NCBI RefSeq assembly: GCF_029717145.1
Contig: NZ_CP099222.1
Location: 3,224,001-3,288,000 of the forward strand
Length of the DNA: 64,000 bases
Origin: Citrobacter freundii
GTDB lineage: Bacteria; Pseudomonadota; Gammaproteobacteria; Enterobacterales; Enterobacteriaceae
Direction: 5' to 3'
Under the pieces are notes generated by a model. It had not been told where the DNA came from. It did no database searches and worked only from the letters and a program-made list of their open reading frames with translations. Position 1 is the stretch's first letter. The number at the start of each line of letters is the position of its first letter. Position numbers and translations under genes: made by a program. Shown piece by piece: positions 51,711 to 59,964 of the stretch.

Positions 51711-51798
51711 TAAAAAACAAAATAACAACCATTGGAGCACAGAATTCAGCAGTATCACAGTGCTTCGAAGTATTCATGCGGTTGGTCACAACAGGCGT

Positions 51799-51828
51799 GC
51801 GCCTGAGCTACTGTTCCAGCTCAGGTGC
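51799..51828 (+). other. Hairpin in the 168-base gap before the transporter gene
   Basis: GCCTGAGCT/AGCTCAGGT pairs over an eight-base loop within the largest gap inside the operon (51711-51878). No T-run follows. It may mark an RNA processing site or partial end that separates enzyme genes from transport genes. Confidence 0.5.
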
Positions 51829-51878
51829 CCGCCACCCTACACAATTTTCATTACCAGCCTTTATCCGATGGAGTACAC

Positions 51879-53183
51879 ATGAAGAAAATTAGTTTAACGA
51901 AGATGATCATATTAGGCCTGATACTCGGCATGATTGCCGGGGTGGCCATAAATAATATGGCCGCGGCTGAAACAGCAAAATCTTATGCAGCGGATATTTC
52001 TATTTTCACCACTATATTCTTACGTATGGTGAAAATGATTATCGCGCCATTGGTTATCTCCACACTGGTTGTTGGTATTGCCAAAATGGGCGATGCCAAA
52101 ACGCTGGGACGTATATTTTCTAAAACCTTTTTCCTGTTTATTTGCGCCTCTCTGGTGTCAATTGCGCTGGGTCTGGTTATCGTTAACATCTTCCAGCCAG
52201 GTGCGGGCATCAACTTTGTTCCGCATGACGTCGGTGCTGTCGCAGCCGTTAAGTCAGAGCCGTTCACGCTGAAAGTATTTATCTCGCACGCGGTACCGAC
52301 CAGTATCGTTGACGCGATGGCACGTAACGAAATCCTGCAGATCGTGGTGTTCTCAATTTTCCTCGGTTGCAGCCTGGCCGCCATTGGCGAAAAAGCCGAT
52401 CCTATCGTGAAGGTACTGGACTCGCTGGTACACGTGATGCTGAAGCTGACTGGCTACGTCATGCTGTTCGCACCACTGACCGTTTTTGCTGCGATTTCCG
52501 GTCTGATTGCCGAACGTGGTCTGGGTGTGATGGTGAGCGCCGGGATCTTCATGGGTGAGTTCTACCTGACGCTGGGTATGCTGTGGGCCATCCTGATTGG
52601 TCTGTCAACGCTGCTGATTGGTCCTTGCATCAGCCGTCTGACCAAATCCATTCTCGAACCGGCTCTGCTGGCCTTTACCACCTCCAGTTCTGAAGCGGCC
52701 TTCCCAGGCACGCTGGATAAACTGGAGAAGTTTGGCGTCTCTTCCAAAATTGCCAGCTTCGTACTGCCTATCGGTTACTCGTTTAACCTGGTCGGCTCCA
52801 TGGCCTACTGCTCCTTTGCCACCGTCTTTATTGCCCAGGCGTGCAACATCGAACTGAGCATGGGTGAGCAAATCACCATGCTGTTGATCCTGATGCTGAC
52901 CTCTAAAGGGATGGCGGGTGTACCGCGTGCGTCCATGGTAGTTATCGCCGCTACGCTGAACCAATTCAACATTCCGGAAGCCGGTCTGATCCTGCTGATG
53001 GGCGTCGATCCGTTCCTCGATATGGGTCGTTCTGCCACTAACGTAATGAGTAATGCCATGGGTGCTGCCATCGTGGGTCGTTGGGAAGGTGAACACTTCG
53101 GCCAGGGTTGTCGCGGAACTGCACCAGTGAAAACCCCGGAACAGGATCGTCCGGTTACTGAAACGGAAGTTGCTTTGTCTTAA
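51879..53183 (+). CDS. Dicarboxylate/amino acid:cation symporter (DAACS) homologue with altered ion site
   Basis: A GltP/DctA-type inner-membrane carrier of 434 residues with about eight helices and two hairpins. The HP1 serine motif TTSSSEAAFPGTL is normal. The conserved NxDGT motif reads NLVGSM (Val305 replaces Asp), and the C-terminal NVxGD reads NVMSN (Asn392 in place of Asp, a change also known from DctA). Gly-Arg before the latter (LDMGRSATN) keeps the amino-acid-type Arg. Likely substrate from context: glutamate, or exchange of glutamate with a C5 acid. ATG 51879 follows 'ggagtacac'. Confidence 0.88.
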   Translation: MKKISLTKMIILGLILGMIAGVAINNMAAAETAKSYAADISIFTTIFLRMVKMIIAPLVISTLVVGIAKMGDAKTLGRIFSKTFFLFICASLVSIALGLVIVNIFQPGAGINFVPHDVGAVAAVKSEPFTLKVFISHAVPTSIVDAMARNEILQIVVFSIFLGCSLAAIGEKADPIVKVLDSLVHVMLKLTGYVMLFAPLTVFAAISGLIAERGLGVMVSAGIFMGEFYLTLGMLWAILIGLSTLLIGPCISRLTKSILEPALLAFTTSSSEAAFPGTLDKLEKFGVSSKIASFVLPIGYSFNLVGSMAYCSFATVFIAQACNIELSMGEQITMLLILMLTSKGMAGVPRASMVVIAATLNQFNIPEAGLILLMGVDPFLDMGRSATNVMSNAMGAAIVGRWEGEHFGQGCRGTAPVKTPEQDRPVTETEVALS

Positions 53184-53202
53184 TCATTTGATAACTGCGA
53201 TC

Positions 53203-53304
53203 TGTAGACCGGGTAAGGCGTTTACGCCGCTATCCGACAAGAGAGCCACACCTGATGGCGACGCGAAGCGTCTTACCAGGTCGATAAGGTTTTTCCGGTC
53301 TACG
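53203..53304. repeat. REP/BIME inside the operon, between transporter and glutaminase genes
   Basis: 'gtagaccgggtaaggcg...cgccgctatccg' and 'cctgatggcgacgcgaag...ggtctac' form paired palindromes. REP units inside an operon commonly stabilise upstream mRNA and lower downstream expression. Confidence 0.75.
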
Positions 53305-53337
53305 GATCTTTTTTCACAACACCACCAGGAAAACACA

Positions 53338-54339
53338 ATGAATAAAACACTTCTCGGCGTAAGTCTCTTTTCTTTCAGCGTCTTGTTTAGCGCAACAACG
53401 TTCGCGCAAACCACGCCGGATTACGCCAAACTGATCGAACAGGCACACCAGAAATTTAAAAGTAACAATGACGGAAAAGTCGCCGACTATATCCCTGCTC
53501 TGGCGACCTATAGCCCGAAAAATTTTGCCATCACCATTGCCACCGTTGACGGCAAAATCTACCAGGTTGGCGATGTCAACAAACCCTTCCCGATGGAATC
53601 CCTGAGCAAAGTCTTCACCATGGCATTGGCTATGGAGCAGCATGGCCCACAGGTGGTTCTGGATAAACTCGGCGCCAATGCCACCGGCATGCCATTCAAC
53701 TCAGGCTTAGCCGTTGAACTGACTAAAGGCGCACCGGAAAACCCGCTGGTTAATGCCGGCGCAATGAGCACCGTTAGCCTGATTGAAGCCAAAGACAAAA
53801 CCGATCGTTGGAACAAAATCCTCGATAACCTGAACGTCTGGGCAGATGCCAAACTGACCGTGAACGAACCGGTGTTCAAATCTGAAATGGATACCAACCA
53901 GCACAACCAGGCGCTGGCGAAGCTGATGGAATCCTACAACAGCTTCTATGGCGACACCGACGAAGCCGTTGAAATTTATACCCGTCAATGCTCAGTCGAT
54001 ATCACCGTTGAGCAACTGGCCAAAATGGGTGCTGTCCTCGCCAACAAAGGAAAGTCTCCGTTTAACGGCAAGCAGTTGTTGAACGAAAAATATGTGCCGC
54101 AAGTATTGGCTGAAATGGCGATTGCCGGGTTGTACGACGGCAGTGGCAAGTGGCTGTATACCGTCGGCCTGCCGGCGAAAAGCGGCGTTGGCGGCGGAAT
54201 GGTTGCTGTTGTCCCGGGTGAATATGCGATAGCTGTTTATTCTCCGCCGCTGGATGAAGCCGGTAACAGCGTTCGTGCCCAGAAAACTATCGAATATGTC
54301 GCCGAAGCGACAAAAGCCAACGTCTTTTTAGCGAAATAA
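53338..54339 (+). CDS. glsA: Glutaminase with a predicted export signal
   Basis: A beta-lactamase-fold glutaminase that hydrolyses glutamine to glutamate and ammonia (333 residues). The nucleophile motif SxxK is S88-L-S-K91 in PMESLSKVFTMA; GNPLVNAGAM-like ENPLVNAGAMSTV, EIYTRQCSVDIT and LPAKSGVGGGMVAV blocks are present. Unlike the ordinary cytoplasmic GlsA (about 308 residues), it carries an N-terminal signal peptide (KTLLGVSLFSFSVLFSATTFA, cut near residue 23). ATG 53338 follows 'aggaaaacaca'. Export would feed periplasmic glutamate to the adjacent carrier. Confidence 0.93.
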   Translation: MNKTLLGVSLFSFSVLFSATTFAQTTPDYAKLIEQAHQKFKSNNDGKVADYIPALATYSPKNFAITIATVDGKIYQVGDVNKPFPMESLSKVFTMALAMEQHGPQVVLDKLGANATGMPFNSGLAVELTKGAPENPLVNAGAMSTVSLIEAKDKTDRWNKILDNLNVWADAKLTVNEPVFKSEMDTNQHNQALAKLMESYNSFYGDTDEAVEIYTRQCSVDITVEQLAKMGAVLANKGKSPFNGKQLLNEKYVPQVLAEMAIAGLYDGSGKWLYTVGLPAKSGVGGGMVAVVPGEYAIAVYSPPLDEAGNSVRAQKTIEYVAEATKANVFLAK

Positions 54340-54341
54340 GC

Positions 54342-54424
54342 CCGTGCCGGATAGCGCTAATGCGTATCCGGCCTCCTCGCTAAAACTTCTCCGGCCAGCA
54401 AAGTTTACTTTTTTGTTGGCCGGA
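54342..54424. repeat. REP unit and long hairpin before fumD
   Basis: A REP palindrome ('gtgccggatagcgc...gcgtatccggc', 54345-54372) is followed by TCCGGCCAGCAAA/TTTGTTGGCCGGA (54390-54424), a 13-bp stem with one G-U pair. Together they separate glsA from fumD mRNA. No clean T-run follows, so read-through is likely. Confidence 0.7.
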
Positions 54425-54462
54425 ACCGACGTTACCTAAAAACCTAAAGGTGAGAAGTAAAA

Positions 54463-56115
54463 ATGTCTAAACCATTTGTCTGGCAGGAACTCTTTGTTCA
54501 GAGTAAAGATAATACAGAATATGAATTACTCACTAACCAATACGTTACGGTAACTGAGTTAGACGGAGAGGAAGTGATCAAGGTGGCGCCTGAGGCGTTA
54601 ACCTTGTTGGCACAGCAGGCATTTTATGAAGCGTCCTTTTTCCTGCGCGCCGGACATTTGAAGCAAGTAGCCAGCATTTTGCACGACCCGCAGGCCAGCA
54701 GTAACGATAAATATGTCGCACTTCAACTGCTGCGCAATGCGGAAGTTTCCGCCAAAGGCGTACTGCCCAACTGCCAGGATACCGGCACCGCAACGATTGT
54801 TGCCAGCAAAGGACAGCAGGTCTGGACCGGCGGCGATGACGCGGAAGCATTAAGCAAAGGCGTGTATACCACCTTCACGGAAAATAACCTGCGCTATTCG
54901 CAAAATGCCCCGTTGGATATGTACACCGAGGTCAACACCCAAACGAACCTGCCTGCGCAAATCGACATCAGTGCAACTCCGGGTAACGAATACCGCTTCC
55001 TGTTCGTCAATAAAGGCGGCGGCTCGGCCAACAAAGCGGCGCTGTATCAAGAAACCAAGTCCATTCTGCAGCCAGAAAAACTCACCGCCTTCCTGATCGA
55101 GAAAATGAAATCACTGGGCACCGCTGCCTGTCCGCCGTATCACATTGCGTTCGTCGTGGGCGGGCTCTCTGCCGATCAATCGCTGAAAGTGGCGAAGCTG
55201 GCTTCAACAAAATATTACGATAACCTGCCAACCAGCGGCAACGAACTGGGTCAGGCGTTCCGCGATACCGCACTGGAGACGGCGTTGCTCAATGCCAGCC
55301 GCGAGTTTGGTATTGGCGCACAGTTTGGCGGTAAATACTTCGCGCACGACATTCGCGTCATTCGCCTGCCACGCCACGGTGGCTCCTGCCCTATCGCCAT
55401 GGCCCTCTCCTGCTCTGCAGACCGCAATATTAAAGCCAAAATTAATAAGCACGGTATTTGGCTGGAGAAACTTGAACATAATCCGGGAAAATTTATTCCC
55501 GATTCTCAGCGCGTAGAAAACAGCGGTCAGACCGTACAACTGAATCTGGATCGTCCGCTGCGCGAGATCATGCAGGATCTGTCCGTACTGCCGATTGGCA
55601 CCCGACTGTCACTCAGCGGCCCAATTGTCGTTGCCCGCGATATCGCCCATGCCAAGATCAAAGAACGTCTGGATAACGGCGAACCGATGCCGGAATACAT
55701 GAAAAATCACATTGTGTATTACGCCGGTCCCGCCAAAACGCCTAACAATCTGGCCTGCGGTTCAATGGGCCCCACTACCGGCGGGCGCATGGACGGTTAT
55801 GTCGATGCTTTCCAGGCAGCAGGCGGCAGTTTGATCATGTTGTCAAAAGGCAATCGCAGCAAGCAGGTGACCGATGCTTGTCAGAAGCATGGTGGATTTA
55901 ACCTTGGCAGCATCGGCGGCGCAGCGGCCCTGCTGGCCCAGCAGTATGTGAAGAGCCTGCATTGTCTTGAATATCCTGAACTGGGTATGGAAGCGGTGTG
56001 GATGATGGAAGTGAAAAATATGCCCGCCTTTGTATTAGTGGATGACAAAGGCAACAACTTCTTTAGTCAGTTTGAGCAGCAGCATCGCTGCACAACCTGC
56101 CCTGCAGGACATTAA
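54463..56115 (+). CDS. fumD: Class I fumarase/mesaconase FumD
   Basis: An iron-sulfur class I fumarase of 550 residues. The cluster cysteines are C104 (LPNCQDTGT), C223 (AACPPYH) and C317 (ALSCSADR), equivalent to FumA C105/C224/C318. The C-terminal domain has [19 protein letters not shown] and [15 protein letters not shown]. In E. coli O157:H7 the FumD homologue, clustered with glutamate mutase and methylaspartate ammonia-lyase genes, prefers mesaconate over fumarate and makes (S)-citramalate. The same job is expected here, directly after mesaconate formation. Confidence 0.93.
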   Translation: MSKPFVWQELFVQSKDNTEYELLTNQYVTVTELDGEEVIKVAPEALTLLAQQAFYEASFFLRAGHLKQVASILHDPQASSNDKYVALQLLRNAEVSAKGVLPNCQDTGTATIVASKGQQVWTGGDDAEALSKGVYTTFTENNLRYSQNAPLDMYTEVNTQTNLPAQIDISATPGNEYRFLFVNKGGGSANKAALYQETKSILQPEKLTAFLIEKMKSLGTAACPPYHIAFVVGGLSADQSLKVAKLASTKYYDNLPTSGNELGQAFRDTALETALLNASREFGIGAQFGGKYFAHDIRVIRLPRHGGSCPIAMALSCSADRNIKAKINKHGIWLEKLEHNPGKFIPDSQRVENSGQTVQLNLDRPLREIMQDLSVLPIGTRLSLSGPIVVARDIAHAKIKERLDNGEPMPEYMKNHIVYYAGPAKTPNNLACGSMGPTTGGRMDGYVDAFQAAGGSLIMLSKGNRSKQVTDACQKHGGFNLGSIGGAAALLAQQYVKSLHCLEYPELGMEAVWMMEVKNMPAFVLVDDKGNNFFSQFEQQHRCTTCPAGH

Positions 56116-56124
56116 GGAGCAACA

Positions 56125-56727
56125 ATGGAAGTGCGAGCCAATGACGACAGGCACCGCCAGCGTCAGCAGAAACTGAAAGATCAGGTTGATACCCGCGTGG
56201 CGGCGGCAACGGAAAAGAAAGGGATTTTGATTGTCTTCACCGGCAACGGTAAAGGAAAATCCACTGCCGCCTTTGGTACCGCGACGCGCGCGGTCGGCCA
56301 TGGAAAAACCGTTGGCGTCGCGCAGTTTATTAAAGGCCAGTGGGATAATGGCGAATACAACACGTTACAACCGCTCGGCGTTGAATTCCATATTATGGGA
56401 ACCGGCTTCACCTGGGAAACCCAGAACAAGGAAGCGGACATTGCGGCAGCAACGGTGGTCTGGCAGGAAAGTAAGCGCATGCTCGCCGATGCGCACTACG
56501 ACCTGGTCGTACTGGATGAACTGACGTATATGTTGGCGTATCACTATCTGGATACTCAGGAAGTGATCGCTGCCATCGAGAATCGTCCAGCCGAACAGAG
56601 CGTAATTGTCACGGGCCGCGGATGCCACACGCTTTTACTGGAACTTGCCGATACGGTCAGTGAGATGCGTCCGGTCAAGCACGCGTTTGATAGCGGTATT
56701 CAGGCACAAGTTGGGATTGACTGGTAG
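56125..56727 (+). CDS. cobO: Corrinoid adenosyltransferase, BtuR/CobO type (second copy expected in genome)
   Basis: Transfers adenosyl from ATP to Co(I) corrinoid, producing the adenosylcobalamin that glutamate mutase needs. The 200 residues show the unusual P-loop GNGKGKS at 40-46, QFIKGQWDNGEYN, and LVVLDELTYML. It starts nine bases after fumD ('aaggagcaaca') and closes the operon. Enterobacteria already have btuR beside the trp region, so this copy looks dedicated to local cofactor supply. The housekeeping copy is outside this window. Confidence 0.93.
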   Translation: MEVRANDDRHRQRQQKLKDQVDTRVAAATEKKGILIVFTGNGKGKSTAAFGTATRAVGHGKTVGVAQFIKGQWDNGEYNTLQPLGVEFHIMGTGFTWETQNKEADIAAATVVWQESKRMLADAHYDLVVLDELTYMLAYHYLDTQEVIAAIENRPAEQSVIVTGRGCHTLLLELADTVSEMRPVKHAFDSGIQAQVGIDW

Positions 56728-56739
56728 GAAAAACACGCT

Positions 56740-56759
56740 GGCCTACAATATTGTAGGCC
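56740..56759. terminator. Perfect 20-base palindrome after the operon
   Basis: GGCCTACAAT/ATTGTAGGCC lies between the converging adenosyltransferase and LysR genes. Without a T-run it resembles half of a REP-type hairpin rather than a complete terminator. Confidence 0.5.
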
Positions 56760-56769
56760 GGCGTTGTCA

Positions 56770-57672
56770 TCACGTCACTGACACCACAGATTTACCGAGT
56801 AACCAGTTACGGAAAGTCTGTAAATGCGGAGATTCCGCCTTCTCTTCACGCCACGTCATAATGAACCGGTTGCCGGTACGCATCGGGACATCGCAGGGAA
56901 TCACCATATCACCGCAGTCCAGATCGTGCTGAATAGCAAATCGGGGTAACAACGCGACGCCCAAATTCGAGCGTACCGCCGCGATCAGCATCGAGAGCAA
57001 ATCAAAGCGCGGACCTTTATTGACTAACGGACTGCTGACATCAGACAACGCAAACCATTCCTGCCAGCCTTTGATACGCGTACTTTGGTGCAACAGAGGA
57101 AACTCATTCAGCAGATCGGTTACCGCCAGCTTGCGATCGGCTTCGTTCAGCAGGCATCTGCTGCATACGGGTAAAATTTCCTCTTCGAAAAGGTACTCCA
57201 CCCCAGACCATGGCGAGTAAAAATCTTCCCGCATGATTGCCGCGTCGTATTCACGATTGAGAAAATCGCCGATATTCGCCAAAGAGTGAATATTAACGAT
57301 AATATCAGGGTTAAGTTTATTGAACTCACGTAAGTTAGGAATCAGCCAGTGCGTACTAAACGTAGGATTAACCGCCAACTCAATAACCTGCACGGTCGGT
57401 TGCCAGGTCATTATGGTGGTGGTGTCACGTTCCAGTTTGTTAAGCGTTTCCTTGACGATAGTTAAATAATGCTTCCCTGCCGCATTTAAGAAAATTCGCT
57501 TTTTGGCATGATTAAATAGCGCTGTATTTAGAAAGTCCTCCAGCGCATTCACCTGGCGAAAAACAGCACTTTGTGTCAACGCAAGCTCTTCTGCTGCCCG
57601 GGTATAACTTTCGTGACGCGCAACCACTTCAAAAGTTACCAGCAACTCCGTCTTCGGTATTTTTCCTCTCAT
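56770..57672 (-). CDS. LysR-family transcriptional regulator, probable local regulator
   Basis: A LysR regulator of 300 residues. The helix-turn-helix (about 5-65) includes LLVTFEVVARHESYTRAAEEL and LTQSAVFRQVNALEDFL; an effector-binding domain starts near 90. The second Met (57672) is taken as start because GGAAG sits five bases before it; Met at 57684 has none. Convergent with the glutamate operon and divergent from the methyltransferase gene. It could respond to a C5 acid or amino acid, but neither target nor ligand can be read from the sequence. Confidence 0.88.
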   Translation of the reverse strand: MRGKIPKTELLVTFEVVARHESYTRAAEELALTQSAVFRQVNALEDFLNTALFNHAKKRIFLNAAGKHYLTIVKETLNKLERDTTTIMTWQPTVQVIELAVNPTFSTHWLIPNLREFNKLNPDIIVNIHSLANIGDFLNREYDAAIMREDFYSPWSGVEYLFEEEILPVCSRCLLNEADRKLAVTDLLNEFPLLHQSTRIKGWQEWFALSDVSSPLVNKGPRFDLLSMLIAAVRSNLGVALLPRFAIQHDLDCGDMVIPCDVPMRTGNRFIMTWREEKAESPHLQTFRNWLLGKSVVSVT

Positions 57673-58077
57673 AACCTCTTCCATATGCAGCGTACAAAAT
57701 AAGTTTAATTTATAAAATAAATTTCATTACACCCAGACAAGCATCGAAAGTTATATTTTATTTTGTCCATTGATGTCATTGATCCAATCCATGATTTACT
57801 CACACTGAGGCGGATAAATATTAACCAATAATACGCAAGCCGGGCAATAAACACAATTTAAATAAGGTTAAACATGGGCAAATAGTGCTTATAAGTTCTT
57901 AATAATTTTTCAAATGATCTTGTTTATTGCAGAAAAAACTATGCGAGTTTAATCAATATTATTGCTGCGATATTTTAGGATAATTTAGTGTTATAACCAC
58001 CCGGCAAACGACTGCTTTAAATCATTCCTTGATGTAGTTTCTGCCATTCTAATGTTAGACGTGATAAAGGACACAAT
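57673..58077. other. 405-base divergent gap between the LysR and methyltransferase genes
   Basis: Very AT-rich with no reading frame of note. It must hold promoters for both genes. I saw no cobalamin-riboswitch core (no B12-box-like sequence) in it. Confidence 0.65.
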
Positions 58078-58866
58078 GTGAAAACTTTCGGAAAGGTCTG
58101 GCTCGTTGGCGCCGGTCCCGGTGATATATCGTTACTCACCCTCAAAGCAATGATGTGCATTAAGCAGGCCGATGTCATTATTTACGACAGGCTGGTCAAT
58201 CCTAAAATTTTGGAATGGGCGGCACCTGATTGCCAGCTCATCAATGTCGGCAAAAATCCGGGCTTTCATTGTGTGCCACAGGATGAAATCAACGCGTTGC
58301 TGGTCCAGTATGCTGAAACCCATCACCATATCGTGCGCTTAAAAGGCGGCGATCCTTACGTGTTTGGCCGGGGGGCTGAAGAAGTTGAGGATCTCGTGGA
58401 AATCGGCATACCTTTTGAAGTCGTACCCGGCATCAGTTCCACTATTGGCGGCCTGACCTGCGCCGGTATTCCAGTCACGCATCGCGATTATGCTTCAGGA
58501 TTTCACGTGGTCACCGGTCATACGCGTGAAGGAAATCAGCAGCAGGACTGGCGTCAGCTGGCCAAACTCAACGGTACGCTGGTTATCGTGATGGGGATCG
58601 CCAATCTGGCGTTTATTTGTGAAGAGTTGCTCATGGGGGGAAAATCTGCCGACACCCCCGCCGCTATTATCATGTCCGCTACGCGGGAGAATCAGCGCCG
58701 ACTGACTTGTACATTGGGGTCATTACTGAACAAAGCGCAGGAAGCGAACATCGTGCCACCCGCGCTGATCGTTATCGGTGAGGTTGTGACCCTAAGCGAC
58801 AGACTGTCTTTTATTCCTGAAGCCCTCGCGCTACCGGAAAGCCTCTACTGCGAAAGTCTCGCGTGA
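58078..58866 (+). CDS. cobA: Uroporphyrinogen-III C-methyltransferase (SUMT)
   Basis: Methylates uroporphyrinogen III at C2 and C7 to precorrin-2, the branch point to B12 and sirohaem. The 262 residues hold the signature VGAGPGD (10-16), the YDRLV block and GGDPYVFGRG. It begins at GTG 58078 with AAAGGA upstream; the nearby ATG at 58076 runs straight into TGA. It is a single-domain CobA, unlike fused CysG, so it is probably extra capacity for corrinoid synthesis beside a B12-dependent operon. It overlaps the pocR-like gene tail-to-tail by 22 bases. Confidence 0.93.
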   Translation: MKTFGKVWLVGAGPGDISLLTLKAMMCIKQADVIIYDRLVNPKILEWAAPDCQLINVGKNPGFHCVPQDEINALLVQYAETHHHIVRLKGGDPYVFGRGAEEVEDLVEIGIPFEVVPGISSTIGGLTCAGIPVTHRDYASGFHVVTGHTREGNQQQDWRQLAKLNGTLVIVMGIANLAFICEELLMGGKSADTPAAIIMSATRENQRRLTCTLGSLLNKAQEANIVPPALIVIGEVVTLSDRLSFIPEALALPESLYCESLA

Positions 58867-59738
58867 CGAAAAGACTGGGGTGACGTTTGATGCGCCGCCC
58901 GGAAAACACGGCAAAAGTAACTGGTTTGCGCGTACTGAAGTTTCCGGGCAATGCTGTCTATTGAATGCACAGGATCATGCAATAACTCGCCAGCTTTTTG
59001 CATTTTCTTCTGATTCACCCATGTTTTAAAATTCACTCCCTGACGCTTCTTAAAGAAGCGGCTAAAATAGTTAGCACTCAAACATACATGCGCTGCCACG
59101 GATTCAAGAGATAGCTCACTATATAAATTCTCATCAATATAACGTAGCGCTTCCATGAGTTTCTTTTCATGCCGGGAAAGCTCAGTAAAATAAATCTGCG
59201 GGGCGCTTACTTTAGGGTTATTAACCATTTCATCTACCGTATTCTTTCGTTCATAATTATTAACAATAAAGTTCAGTAAGTTTGCCGACGCGGTCAATAT
59301 ATTATTATCTACAACAATCACGCGATCCCATGCAGCCTTTATTTCAGGGTCGCTCATCCATTGTGATTGCTCATCTATAACTATCGTTTTATATTCCTGA
59401 TATTTGGCTCGTACTTGGCCACAGATAATAAAACCGCAAAGATTCCCTTCATTAATGAGTGGCATTGAGAAGAGGCTTAATCCTGCATAACAGCAGAGTA
59501 TTCTTGGTTTTAGCTGTTTTAACCCTTCAAAAGCGCAATACTTATCACACTTTTGACAACTCGCTCGGTACTGTTCATTGGTACGCATGAGTGTACAGAA
59601 TGCGTTAAAATTATGGCAATCCGATATCACCTTGCCTGTAACATCAATCACTACCGTCGCTAATCCTGTCGCTCTGGCAAAAACATCGGCGATGGAGAAA
59701 AAACACTGTAAGTCGTCATCCTTAATTTTCAGCGGCAC
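58845..59738 (-). CDS. PocR-like AraC-family regulator
   Basis: A 297-residue regulator with an N-terminal PocR sensory domain (about 8-165) and a C-terminal AraC double helix-turn-helix (about 195-295, SLESVAAHVCLSANYFSRFF, DSIARKLQYAQTSYFCRVF). The Cys cluster CQKCDKYC and ILCCYAG is typical of PocR domains. PocR of Salmonella switches on cob/pdu genes with propanediol. GTG 59738 is chosen because GGAGG lies five bases upstream; the TTG at 59753 is less likely. Here it probably couples corrinoid supply to the glutamate pathway; the signal is unknown. Confidence 0.88.
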   Translation of the reverse strand: MPLKIKDDDLQCFFSIADVFARATGLATVVIDVTGKVISDCHNFNAFCTLMRTNEQYRASCQKCDKYCAFEGLKQLKPRILCCYAGLSLFSMPLINEGNLCGFIICGQVRAKYQEYKTIVIDEQSQWMSDPEIKAAWDRVIVVDNNILTASANLLNFIVNNYERKNTVDEMVNNPKVSAPQIYFTELSRHEKKLMEALRYIDENLYSELSLESVAAHVCLSANYFSRFFKKRQGVNFKTWVNQKKMQKAGELLHDPVHSIDSIARKLQYAQTSYFCRVFRAAHQTSPQSFRHARLSQ

Positions 59739-59874
59739 GCCATCCTCCGGCAATGTTGATATTAAAGCCGGTAATATGCAGAATTTAGTCTAAAGAAAGA
59801 ATGATGCTGACCGCAAAAAATAATCTCATTTGTGAAGATGATTGTGATCAAATTTCAAGATGGTGGATTGCAGA

Positions 59875-59902
59875 AAATAAAAAAGGCCATCATCAGATGG
59901 CC
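59875..59902 (-). terminator. Rho-independent terminator of the suc operon
   Basis: GGCCATC-TGAT-GATGGCC on the minus strand is followed by TTTTTTATTTT, about 60 bases after the sucD stop. Confidence 0.9.
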
Positions 59903-59930
59903 AACCATGTCGAAACGGGAACAGCCCTTG

Positions 59931-59959
59931 ACCATATTGATAGTCAGGGCTGTTTTTTT
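59931..59959 (+). terminator. Hairpin with plus-strand T-run next to sucD
   Basis: ACAGCCCT/AGGGCTGT (59931-59938 with 59946-59953) is followed by seven Ts on the plus strand, so it would stop transcripts entering sucD in antisense. On the minus strand it lies 11 bases after the sucD stop, as a first 3' hairpin. Confidence 0.75.
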
Positions 59960-59964
59960 ACTTA

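Noticed and set aside
44254-59964. Prophage or integrative element carrying the glutamate operon
   Set aside because: No integrase, transposase, direct-repeat ends or phage genes are visible; base composition of the genes is like that of the neighbours. Old acquisition or differential loss is more likely.
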